From: an uncultured Faecalibacterium sp.
GTDB lineage: Bacteria; Bacillota; Clostridia; Oscillospirales; Ruminococcaceae
Assembly: GCA_900551435.1 (NCBI GenBank)
Contig: URVW01000055.1
Location: forward strand, 1 to 15,708
Reading direction: 5' to 3'
Length of the DNA: 15,708 nucleotides
Shown here piece by piece: positions 8,145-13,628 of this stretch (position 1 is its first letter; the number at the start of each line of letters is the position of its first letter). Position numbers and translations under genes: made by a program. The notes under the pieces were generated by a model, which worked only from the letters and a program-made list of their open reading frames with translations, was not told where the DNA came from and did no database searches.

Positions 8145-8160
8145 TTCAAAACTCTTTGAA
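8145..8160. repeat. Palindrome TTCAAA-N4-TTTGAA in the rex leader
   Basis: TTCAAA (8145-8150), ACTC, TTTGAA (8155-8160), a perfect inverted repeat about 35 bp beyond the predicted rex transcription start. It has the 4-bp gap of a Rex site, but its half-sites differ from TTGTTAA or TTGTGAA. It could be an operator or a small RNA hairpin. Confidence 0.4.
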
Positions 8161-8210
8161 TCTGCCGGTGCGCCACGATGGGCGCGGGGAACCCGGCACG
8201 GAATGGATGA

Positions 8211-8216
8211 AAGGAG
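8211..8216 (+). promoter_or_regulatory. Ribosome binding site that fixes the rex start
   Basis: AAGGAG, 8 nt before the ATG at 8225. It lies downstream of the alternative in-frame starts at 8156 and 8207 and so argues against them. Confidence 0.85.
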
Positions 8217-8224
8217 AAACTCCC

Positions 8225-8866
8225 ATGAATACTCCCGGCAAAGCCTCTCTTCCGGTGATCAAACGTCTGCCCAAGTACTACCGCTACCTGCGCACGCTCA
8301 AAAATGACGGCATCACCAGCATCTCTTCCCGCGAGCTGGCCGCCCAGATGGGCACGACCGCTTCGCAGGTGCGGCAGGACTTCAACTGCATCGGCGACGT
8401 GAACGGCCGTCAGGGCATCGGCTACTCGGTCGAGAACCTGCTGTCCATCCTCGAACAGCTGCTGTTCGGCAACGGCGATCGGCTGCCCACCATCCTGATC
8501 GGCTGCGGCCGTCTGGGCAAGGCGGTCAGCCGCTTCATCACCACCGACACCAACGGCTACAAGCTCATCGCGGCCTTTGACAATTCCCCCGAGGAAGTCG
8601 GCAAGGAGATCAACGGCATCCAAATTTTACACATCGACCAGCTGGAAGCCTTCTGCGCAGAGCACCAGCCCGAAGTCGCCGTTCTCTGCGTGCCCCGCAG
8701 CGGCGCCGAAGAGCTGAGCGGCCGTCTGGTCAGCATGGGCATCAAGGGCTTCTGGAACTTCTCCCACTATGACCTGTCGGTCTCTTATCCCGAGGTCGTG
8801 GTCGAGAACGTCCACCTTGGCGACAGCCTGATGAGCTTGGGCTACCGGCTCCGCAATCAGGACTGA
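8225..8866 (+). CDS. rex: Redox-sensing transcriptional repressor Rex
   Basis: 213 residues, the usual Rex length. Rex senses the NADH/NAD+ ratio and represses fermentation and redox genes when NAD+ is high. Seen: an N-terminal winged helix (about 10-75) beginning VIKRLPKYYRYL and containing SSRELAAQMGTTASQVRQDF, with the family's GRQGIGY; a Rossmann fold with the dinucleotide loop IGCGRLGKA (92-100); the AAFDNSPEEVG strand-loop; and the C-terminal swapped helix VHLGDSLMSLGYRLR. The ATG at 8225 is chosen because AAGGAG (8211-8216) precedes it and the protein then begins as Rex proteins do; in-frame TTG 8156 and ATG 8207 would add an unsupported leader peptide. Transcribed divergently from tepA. 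Its Asn- and Gly-rich NAD loop shows nothing missing. Downstream, only a MITE-like repeat separates it from tdk. Confidence 0.97.
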   Translation: MNTPGKASLPVIKRLPKYYRYLRTLKNDGITSISSRELAAQMGTTASQVRQDFNCIGDVNGRQGIGYSVENLLSILEQLLFGNGDRLPTILIGCGRLGKAVSRFITTDTNGYKLIAAFDNSPEEVGKEINGIQILHIDQLEAFCAEHQPEVAVLCVPRSGAEELSGRLVSMGIKGFWNFSHYDLSVSYPEVVVENVHLGDSLMSLGYRLRNQD

Positions 8867-8872
8867 GCCTTT

Positions 8873-8898
8873 CCTTATTATAAGGTACTACTGTACAG
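8873..8898 (+). other. Small palindromes just after rex
   Basis: CCTTAT-T-ATAAGG (8873-8885) and CTGTACAG (8891-8898) follow the rex stop. They are AT-rich and have no trailing T-run, so they are weak as a terminator. They touch the left end of the MITE-like repeat and may be part of its target or of an old rex 3' end. Confidence 0.35.
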
Positions 8899-8899
8899 G

Positions 8900-9039
8900 A
8901 TCAACCTCTCTGTCATCGCTGCGCGATGCCACCTCTCCTGATAGGAGAGGCCTTGGCATTGCGGAAAGCTTTTTCTCTTCGCCAGAGACTCCCCCTATAT
9001 AGGGGAGCTGTCGAGCGGATGCGAGACTGAGAGGTTGAT
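8900..9039. mobile_element. MITE-like palindromic repeat between rex and tdk
   Basis: About 140 bp bounded by perfect 11-bp terminal inverted repeats, ATCAACCTCTC (8900-8910) and GAGAGGTTGAT (9029-9039); similarity continues inward imperfectly (for example GTC then TCGC). Inside are nested hairpins: CATCGC-TGC-GCGATG (8914-8928), CCTCTCC-TGATA-GGAGAGG (8932-8950) and CCCCTATATAGGGG (8992-9005). It contains no gene. No clear target duplication was found at the ends. The shape fits a non-autonomous miniature transposable element or a multi-hairpin extragenic palindrome. Its right end lies 25 bp before the tdk ATG, so it is in the tdk leader and could affect tdk expression or end rex transcripts. 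Whether it recurs in the genome cannot be seen from this window. Confidence 0.72.
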
Positions 9040-9052
9040 TTTGTGCCGCATA

Positions 9053-9058
9053 AAGGAG
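9053..9058 (+). promoter_or_regulatory. Ribosome binding site that fixes the tdk start
   Basis: AAGGAG, 6 nt before the ATG at 9065. An in-frame TTG at 9035 lies inside the MITE-like terminal repeat and has no ribosome binding site of its own. Confidence 0.85.
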
Positions 9059-9064
9059 AATTTG

Positions 9065-9670
9065 ATGGCAAAGCTATATTTCCGTTACGGCGCGATGAAC
9101 AGCGGCAAGAGCACCGCGCTGATGCAGGTCGCGCACAACTACGAAGAACAGGGGATGCAGGTGCTCATCCTGAAGCCGCAGGTCGATACCAAGGGCGGCG
9201 GCGAGCTGGTCAGCCGTCTGGGCGTCCGGCGGAAGGCCGATCTGCTCATCCCGCCGGAGATGGACGTGTTCGAAGCCGTCCGCACGGCCAGCCAGACCCA
9301 GAAACTGGCCTGTATCCTCTGCGACGAGAGCCAGTTCTTCACGCCGGAACAGGCCGAGCAGCTGTTCATGGTCACGGTCGATCTGAACATCCCCGTCATC
9401 TGCTACGGTCTGCGGTCGGACTTTTCGCTCAAGGGCTTCCCCGGCTCCACCCGTCTGCTGGAGCTGGCCCACACCATCGAGGAGATGAAGACCATCTGCA
9501 CCTGCGGCCGCAAAGCCACCTGCAACTGCCGCAAGGTCAACGGCGAATTCGTCTTTGAGGGCGAACAGGTCGCCATCGACCTTGAGAACGACGTCCAGTA
9601 CGTCAGCATGTGCCCTCAGTGCTATTTCCGGGAGCGCCGCGCGTTTTACGCCCGTCGGGCAGCCCGGTGA
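9065..9670 (+). CDS. tdk: Thymidine kinase
   Basis: 201 residues, typical of type II thymidine kinases. It phosphorylates thymidine to dTMP with ATP in the salvage pathway. Seen: P-loop GAMNSGKS (9-16), the CDESQF motif (86-91) with catalytic base Glu88, YGLRSDF (114-120) and a lasso/zinc domain with CTCGRKATCNC (145-155) and CPQC (183-186), which supply the structural zinc cysteines. The ATG at 9065 follows AAGGAG and gives the standard N-terminus MAKLYFRYGAMNSGKS. No promoter was recognised in front of it, so it may be read from the rex promoter through the MITE-like repeat, or from a promoter within that repeat. A strong terminator follows. The protein looks complete and functional. Confidence 0.97.
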   Translation: MAKLYFRYGAMNSGKSTALMQVAHNYEEQGMQVLILKPQVDTKGGGELVSRLGVRRKADLLIPPEMDVFEAVRTASQTQKLACILCDESQFFTPEQAEQLFMVTVDLNIPVICYGLRSDFSLKGFPGSTRLLELAHTIEEMKTICTCGRKATCNCRKVNGEFVFEGEQVAIDLENDVQYVSMCPQCYFRERRAFYARRAAR

Positions 9671-9744
9671 TCTTCTGCAGAAAAAGAATCCGCTCCCCTT
9701 CGTCCATTTTGTACTATTTTTCGAAAAAGATGTATTCTTTTTAG

Positions 9745-9774
9745 AGCGCTGTCCCGCCGGACGGCGCTTTTTTT
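9745..9774 (+). terminator. Rho-independent terminator of tdk
   Basis: AGCGCTGTCC (9745-9754) pairs with GGACGGCGCT (9759-9768) across a CGCC tetraloop, with one T-G wobble, followed directly by seven T residues (9768-9774). Confidence 0.92.
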
Positions 9775-9791
9775 CGCCGAATTTCCACAGG

Positions 9792-9804
9792 TGATATATC
9801 AGTT
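9792..9804. repeat. Direct repeat TGATATATCAGTT, copy 1
   Basis: TGATATATCA is a perfect 10-bp palindrome followed by GTT; the identical 13 bp recurs at 9835-9847, 43 bp away, close to four helical turns. Its last three bases overlap the first GTTGTATCCAAC site. A two-site operator is likely. Confidence 0.6.
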
Positions 9805-9813
9805 GTATCCAAC
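9802..9813. promoter_or_regulatory. Operator-like site 1, GTTGTATCCAAC
   Basis: Differs by one base from the perfect palindrome GTTGTATACAAC at 9881. Such GTATAC-centred palindromes are typical of GntR-family repressors, including the ExuR/UxuR type that responds to hexuronates. The regulator itself is not in this window. Confidence 0.5.
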
Positions 9814-9834
9814 TTCGCGCGTTTTTTGCACTAT

Positions 9835-9847
9835 TGATATATCAGTT
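9835..9847. repeat. Direct repeat TGATATATCAGTT, copy 2
   Basis: Identical to 9792-9804 and again centred on the palindrome TGATATATCA. It lies 16 bp upstream of the -35 box of the first candidate promoter. Confidence 0.6.
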
Positions 9848-9862
9848 TACATTTTCCCGATA

Positions 9863-9890
9863 TTGTCATCTTTTTCACATGTTGTATACA
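9863..9890 (+). promoter_or_regulatory. Candidate upstream promoter of the ABC operon
   Basis: TTGTCA (9863-9868), a 16-bp spacer and TATACA (9885-9890). The -10 hexamer lies inside the palindrome GTTGTATACAAC, so binding there would block it. Starting near 9897, the transcript would have a leader of about 310 nt. Confidence 0.5.
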
Positions 9891-9892
9891 AC
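9881..9892. promoter_or_regulatory. Operator-like site 2, perfect palindrome GTTGTATACAAC
   Basis: A perfect 12-bp palindrome and the best copy of the repeated site. It overlaps the -10 box of the upstream candidate promoter, the expected place for a repressor. Confidence 0.6.
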
Positions 9893-9927
9893 ACAACCAC
9901 GCAATTTTCCGAATTGGTTACAAAAAT

Positions 9928-9978
9928 ATTGCAATTTTAGGGGGTTTGTCAGAGTTCATCCCCTATTTTCTATGCAAT
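9928..9978 (+). repeat. Nested inverted repeat in the long leader
   Basis: Outer arms ATTGCA (9928-9933) and TGCAAT (9973-9978) enclose inner arms TAGGGG (9938-9943) and CCCCTA (9960-9965), with a 16-nt loop. If the upstream promoter is used, this lies in the leader RNA and could fold. It matches no riboswitch that I recognise. Confidence 0.35.
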
Positions 9979-10126
9979 CTGTCGAAGTATACATGTTGCA
10001 CAGTTTTTTCGTTCAAGTTTATTCATTTCGGCAATGACGTCAAAATCGCGCAAAACACGAGAGCAAGATTTGTACGTTTTTTGTGTGCATCTCTTCAATT
10101 TACATCTTTCTTTTTCCAGTTTCTTT

Positions 10127-10135
10127 TGCTATCAT
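10127..10135 (+). promoter_or_regulatory. Possible extended -10 promoter near the binding-protein gene
   Basis: TGC-TATCAT fits an extended -10 element; no good -35 box is seen. It ends 2 bp before the third palindrome, which would cover the transcription start near 10142. Confidence 0.4.
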
Positions 10136-10136
10136 A

Positions 10137-10148
10137 ATTGTATACAAC
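10137..10148. promoter_or_regulatory. Operator-like site 3, ATTGTATACAAC
   Basis: 11 of 12 bases match the perfect site at 9881, with a 10-bp palindromic core TTGTATACAA (10138-10147). It sits just downstream of the extended -10 element, 60 bp before the start codon. Confidence 0.55.
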
Positions 10149-10207
10149 GAGCCTTTTGCAGATAAGGCCGCTGAGCACATGTTTTCTATATTAGGAGGAG
10201 AACAAAA

Positions 10208-11581
10208 ATGAGCAAGGCAATTTCTCGTCGTGATTTTCTGAAGGTCACCGGCGCTGTGGGCGCTGCTGGTCTGCTGGCTGCATGCGGCGGCAGCTCCACC
10301 GCAGCTTCTTCGACTGCTTCTTCCACCGCAGCTTCCGTTGAGGCTGTCGGCGGCCTGAGCAGCGATCCCGTCACCCTGACCATGAGCTGGTGGGGCGGCG
10401 AGTCCCGTCACAACGCTTATCAGGATGCCATCAAGGCTTTCTCTGCTGAGCACAGCAACATCACCGTCAACCCCACCTTCGCTGCATGGTCCGGCTGGGA
10501 GGACACCATGTCCACCAAGTTCGCCGGCGGCGTGGCTGAGGATGTCTGCCAGATCAACTGGAACTGGCTGTACAACTACTCCGGCAACGGCCAGACCTTC
10601 CTCGATCTGAACAGCGTCACCGAGTATCTGGACCTGTCTCAGTGGGATGACGCCAAGCTGGCAGCCTGCAACGTTGCAAACGCTCAGCAGTGCGTTCCTA
10701 TCTCCATGACCGGCCGTATCTTCTACTGGAACATGACCACCTTCAACAAGGCTGGCATCACCGATGTGCCCAAGACCGAGGACGACCTGTTCGCAGCCGG
10801 CAAGGCTTTCCAGGAGAAGCTGGGCGATGACTACTATCCCCTGCACCTGGGCGCATACGACCGTATGATCCTGATGGTCTTCTACCTCGAGTCCAAGTAC
10901 GGCAAGGACTGGGCAGATCCCACCACTTCTACCCTGAACTACACCGCTGACGAGATCGCAGAGGGCATCGACTTCATCAAGAGCCTGGTTGACGGCCACG
11001 TCATCATGCCGCTGCCCACCTACTACGGTGCAAACGGCGACGGTGCTACCCACCAGTCCAACGAGTGGATCACCGGTAAGATCGCCGGCATCTTCGAGTG
11101 GGATTCCGCTGCTTCCAAGTATCAGGACGCTCTGGACGAGGACAACAAGGCTGGCTTCACCGTTGGCGAAGAGATCAAGTTCGGCGATTACAACGGAGGC
11201 TTCTCCAAGGTCTCCATGGGCATGGCCATCACCAAGACCTGCCAGACCCCCGCTGAGGCTGCTACCCTGATCGAGTATCTGTGGAACGGCGACGGCGCTG
11301 CCATCATCGGTTCCGAGTGCGGCATCCCCGCTTCCAAGGCTGGTCTGGCTTCCGCTCAGGCTGCCGGCAAGATCAATGATCTGGTCGCAGAGGCAAACGG
11401 CAAGGTCATGGCCTTCGCTTCCTGCCAGCTGGATCCCCTGTTCGAGGCTTCTGACCTGAAGGCTACCGGCACTGGTACTTATCAGGAAGTCTTCGACACC
11501 GTTGACTACGACAACGCTGCTGGCGCTGACGTCGTCGACACCCTGCTGGACGGCATGTCTGCTGTTGGTTACACCGTCTGA
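10208..11581 (+). CDS. Carbohydrate ABC transporter substrate-binding lipoprotein
   Basis: 457 residues, typical of family 1 (CUT1) sugar-binding proteins. The N-terminus carries the twin-arginine motif SRRDFLK (6-12), a hydrophobic stretch and the lipobox LLAAC with Cys26, followed by a Ser/Thr/Ala-rich tether (about 29-50). It should therefore be a membrane-anchored extracellular receptor, possibly exported folded by Tat. The mature part shows the two-lobed binding-protein pattern, with VTLTMSWWGGESRHNAYQ near the start, SMTGRIFYWNMTTFNKAG and the conserved ITKTCQTPAEAATLIEYLWN toward the C-terminus. AGGAGGAG (10193-10200) lies 7 nt before the ATG, and codon choice suggests high expression. 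Two permease genes follow past a terminator. The sugar is inferred, from the GH28 gene nearby, to be an oligogalacturonide-type molecule; this is not shown by the protein itself. Confidence 0.93.
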   Translation: MSKAISRRDFLKVTGAVGAAGLLAACGGSSTAASSTASSTAASVEAVGGLSSDPVTLTMSWWGGESRHNAYQDAIKAFSAEHSNITVNPTFAAWSGWEDTMSTKFAGGVAEDVCQINWNWLYNYSGNGQTFLDLNSVTEYLDLSQWDDAKLAACNVANAQQCVPISMTGRIFYWNMTTFNKAGITDVPKTEDDLFAAGKAFQEKLGDDYYPLHLGAYDRMILMVFYLESKYGKDWADPTTSTLNYTADEIAEGIDFIKSLVDGHVIMPLPTYYGANGDGATHQSNEWITGKIAGIFEWDSAASKYQDALDEDNKAGFTVGEEIKFGDYNGGFSKVSMGMAITKTCQTPAEAATLIEYLWNGDGAAIIGSECGIPASKAGLASAQAAGKINDLVAEANGKVMAFASCQLDPLFEASDLKATGTGTYQEVFDTVDYDNAAGADVVDTLLDGMSAVGYTV

Positions 11582-11594
11582 TTTTGACCTTCTG

Positions 11595-11608
11595 ACCTGA
11601 GTTCAGGT
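11595..11608 (+). repeat. Palindrome after the binding-protein stop
   Basis: ACCTGA-GT-TCAGGT, a perfect 14-bp palindrome 13 nt after the stop codon and 6 nt before the terminator stem. It may stabilise the 3' end of the binding-protein transcript or be a protein site. Confidence 0.35.
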
Positions 11609-11614
11609 ACATAC

Positions 11615-11654
11615 AAGGGGCATCGACCGCCCGTAGGCCTGATGCCCCTTTTTT
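11615..11654 (+). terminator. Internal terminator between binding protein and permeases
   Basis: AAGGGGCATC (11615-11624) pairs perfectly with GATGCCCCTT (11641-11650), with a 16-nt loop, and a run of six T residues ends at 11654. It should stop part of the transcription, giving more binding protein than permease. Confidence 0.85.
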
Positions 11655-11679
11655 CTCAGGTGCTGGTTACAAATCTCTG

Positions 11680-11720
11680 ACAAATTTGTTTCCAAAGTGT
11701 GACGCGCGGTTTTGTCACAC
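11680..11720 (+). other. Palindromes before the first permease gene
   Basis: ACAAATTTGT (11680-11689) is a 10-bp palindrome, and GTGTGAC (11697-11703) pairs perfectly with GTCACAC (11714-11720) across a 10-nt loop, ending 16 nt before the permease ribosome binding site. No convincing promoter was seen between the terminator and the permease genes, so these may act in the read-through RNA. Confidence 0.4.
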
Positions 11721-11752
11721 AAAAAGAAAACCCACAAAAGGAGGATTCCCGG

Positions 11753-12679
11753 ATGAAAGAAAGTAAAGCGCCCTCTCTGGGGCGTACCCCGGCCCAGAAG
11801 TTCTTCGACAAGTGGCAGGGCCTGTTCTATCTGATCCCTTGGATCATCGGCTTCATCGTGTTCAAGGCCATTCCCTTCGGTCAGTCGCTGTACTACAGCT
11901 TTACTGACATGAACTTCTTCAACGGCATCCATCAGTACGGCGTGATGAACTACGTCACCGCGTTCACCGATGCCAAGATCACCAAGGCGCTGGTCACCAC
12001 CTTCAAGTACGCGTTCATCACCGTGCCTCTGAAGCTGATCTTCGCGCTGTTCATCGCATACATCCTGAACTTCAAGATCGCATGCGTGAACCTGTTCCGT
12101 ACCGTTTACTACATCCCGTCCATTCTGGGCGGCTCGGTCGCCATCGCTGTTCTGTGGAAGGCCGTGTTCCGTGATGACGGTCTGGTCAACACCATCATCC
12201 GTGCCGTCACCTTCGGCCAAGCACAGGGTCCCTCTTGGCTGTCTGACCCCAACTACGCGCTGTGGATCATCTGCTTCCTGCGCATTTGGCAGTTCGGTTC
12301 CGCTATGGTCCTGTTCCTCGCCGCTCTGAAGGGCGTGCCCGCAGACCTGTACGAGGCTGCCACCATCGACGGCGCTGGCAAGTGGAAGCAGTTCTTCTCC
12401 ATCACCGTTCCGATGATCACCCCCATCATCTTCTACAACCTGGTCACTCAGATCTGCCAGGCATTCCAGGAGTTCAATGGTCCCTTCATCATCACCAACG
12501 GCGGTCCGCGTAACTCCACCACCCTCATTTCCATTCTGGTCTACAACTACGCATTCAAGTCGAACCAGATGGGCATGGCTTCCGCTCTGGCATGGATCAT
12601 GTTCGTCATCGTCTGCATCCTGACGATCATCGCCTTCACCAGCCAGAAGAAGTGGGTCTACTACTCGGATGAAAGGTAA
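11753..12679 (+). CDS. Sugar ABC transporter permease, MalF/UgpA type
   Basis: 308 residues and about six membrane helices, the size of one CUT1 permease subunit. After a short cytoplasmic start (1-20), helices begin at LFYLIPWIIGFIVF (24-37) and continue at about 85-107, 120-139, 170-191, 220-236 and 275-296. The EAA loop that docks the ATPase is at 201-220, EAATIDGAGKWKQFFSITVP. The start is the ATG at 11753, after AAAAGGAGG with 8-nt spacing; an in-frame GTG at 11699 falls inside a hairpin stem and lacks a ribosome binding site. It forms a heterodimer with the next gene's product, 11 bp downstream. The ATPase gene is absent, as is common in Firmicutes, where an MsmX-like ATPase serves many importers. 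Confidence 0.95.
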   Translation: MKESKAPSLGRTPAQKFFDKWQGLFYLIPWIIGFIVFKAIPFGQSLYYSFTDMNFFNGIHQYGVMNYVTAFTDAKITKALVTTFKYAFITVPLKLIFALFIAYILNFKIACVNLFRTVYYIPSILGGSVAIAVLWKAVFRDDGLVNTIIRAVTFGQAQGPSWLSDPNYALWIICFLRIWQFGSAMVLFLAALKGVPADLYEAATIDGAGKWKQFFSITVPMITPIIFYNLVTQICQAFQEFNGPFIITNGGPRNSTTLISILVYNYAFKSNQMGMASALAWIMFVIVCILTIIAFTSQKKWVYYSDER

Positions 12680-12690
12680 GGTGTGACAGT

Positions 12691-13548
12691 ATGGGAATGA
12701 AAGCATCCAACGCCATCGCGACGTTTTTCAAGTACTTCGTCCTGATCCTGGTCGGCCTGATCATGATCTATCCTCTGCTGTGGATGGTCAGCGCTACCTT
12801 TAAGGACAACAGCGAGATCTTTGCAGGCATCGGCCTGTGGATCAAGAACCCCACTCTGGAGGGCTACCGGAACGCGCTGAACAACTTCGGCGGTTCCATC
12901 AACATCCTGCAGGCCATGCTGAACACCTATTCTTATGTTCTGCCCAAGGTCATCTGCACCGTTGTTTCCTCCTGTGTTGCAGCTTACGGCTTTGGCCGTT
13001 TTGACTTCCCCGGCCGGAAGATCCTGTTCAGCATCATGCTGGCCACCCTGTTCCTGCCGCAGGTCGTTCTGAACGTTCCTCAGTTCCTGCTGTACACCAA
13101 GTTCGGCTGGGTCAACAGCCCGTTCTATCTGGCCATCTGGGTCCACACCGCATTCGCAACGGAGACTTACTTCGTTTACCAGCTGGTGCAGTTCATGCGC
13201 AATGTCCCGCGTGATCTGGACGAGGCTGCCGCCATCGACGGCTGCAGCTCCTTCCAGACCCTGTACAAGGTCATCGTGCCCATGCTGATGCCCGCTCTGG
13301 TGTCCTGCGCACTGTTCCAGTTCATGTGGAGCTGCAACGACTTCATGGGTCCCCTGCTTTATGTGCAGACCCCCGCAAAGTACCCGATGTCCCTGTTCGT
13401 CAAGCTGTCCATGGACGGTGATACCGGCTTTGCATGGAACCGTATTCTGGCTCTGTCCCTGATCTCCATCCTGCCGCAGCTGATCGTTTTCTTCTGTGCA
13501 CAGGACCAGTTCGTTGAGGGTATCTCCGCCGGTGCTGTCAAGGGCTGA
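12691..13548 (+). CDS. Sugar ABC transporter permease, MalG/UgpE type
   Basis: 285 residues, the partner of the preceding permease. Helices are seen at about 11-34 (FFKYFVLILVGLIMIYPLLW), 80-100, 110-134, 142-164, 198-214 and 250-270. Residues 178-199 contain the EAA loop, EAAAIDGCSSFQTLYKVIVP, with the invariant Gly184. The C-terminus FVEGISAGAVKG is the usual ending of this subunit type. The ATG at 12691 is preceded by only a weak AAGGTG; the short gap to the upstream stop suggests coupled translation. An ATG two codons on (12697) is possible. A perfect 14-bp hairpin terminator follows. Substrate specificity rests on the binding protein, so only the importer class is certain. Confidence 0.95.
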   Translation: MGMKASNAIATFFKYFVLILVGLIMIYPLLWMVSATFKDNSEIFAGIGLWIKNPTLEGYRNALNNFGGSINILQAMLNTYSYVLPKVICTVVSSCVAAYGFGRFDFPGRKILFSIMLATLFLPQVVLNVPQFLLYTKFGWVNSPFYLAIWVHTAFATETYFVYQLVQFMRNVPRDLDEAAAIDGCSSFQTLYKVIVPMLMPALVSCALFQFMWSCNDFMGPLLYVQTPAKYPMSLFVKLSMDGDTGFAWNRILALSLISILPQLIVFFCAQDQFVEGISAGAVKG

Positions 13549-13589
13549 TCGCTCTTCTTCCCGCGGACGGAACTTCTGACGCAACGCGA

Positions 13590-13624
13590 AAACACCCCCT
13601 GTGCTCAACACACAGGGGGTGTTT
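13590..13624. terminator. Bidirectional terminator between permease and AraC genes
   Basis: AAACACCCCCTGTG (13590-13603) pairs perfectly with CACAGGGGGTGTTT (13611-13624) across a 7-nt loop. T residues lie at the end of the stem and beyond it on both strands (TTTCTATTT on plus, TTTCGCG on minus). It lies 4 bp from the stop of the convergent regulator gene. Confidence 0.92.
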
Positions 13625-13628
13625 CTAT

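Larger units (their letters stand above)
9775..10207 (+). other. AT-rich control region of the sugar ABC operon
   Basis: About 430 bp with no credible gene, much richer in A and T than its surroundings. It holds two copies of TGATATATCAGTT, three copies of the palindrome GTTGTATACAAC or close variants, a fourth GTATAC core in AAGTATACAT (9985-9994), two candidate promoters, a nested inverted repeat (9928-9978) and the strong ribosome binding site of the binding-protein gene. Two open frames here (9834-10037 and 9946-10137) start with TTG, lack ribosome binding sites and look spurious. Confidence 0.75.

Noticed and set aside
8156..8224. Extended rex start at TTG 8156
   Set aside because: It begins within a palindrome and lacks a ribosome binding site; AAGGAG and the family N-terminus support ATG 8225.
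9035..9064. Extended tdk start at TTG 9035
   Set aside because: It lies in the terminal repeat of the MITE-like element; AAGGAG at 9053-9058 points to ATG 9065.
10035..10042. TGACGTCA palindrome in the importer control region
   Set aside because: Only 8 bp and single; expected by chance in a region of this size and not near a promoter element.
9834..10137. Small genes in the AT-rich region (9834-10037 and 9946-10137)
   Set aside because: Both begin with TTG, have no usable ribosome binding site, overlap regulatory repeats and give Phe/Tyr-rich products of the kind expected from AT-rich DNA.
9775..10207. Catabolite-repression (cre) site for CcpA
   Set aside because: I looked for the TGNAANCGNTNNCA pattern upstream of the importer and found no good match.
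11699..11752. Extended permease start at GTG 11699
   Set aside because: The GTG is in a hairpin stem, has no ribosome binding site and would place the real one inside the coding sequence.
11603..13611. Two long minus-strand frames opposite the permease genes (11603-12706 and 12661-13611)
   Set aside because: They are mirror frames of permeases with correct helices and EAA loops; they are also interrupted by the operon's terminators.
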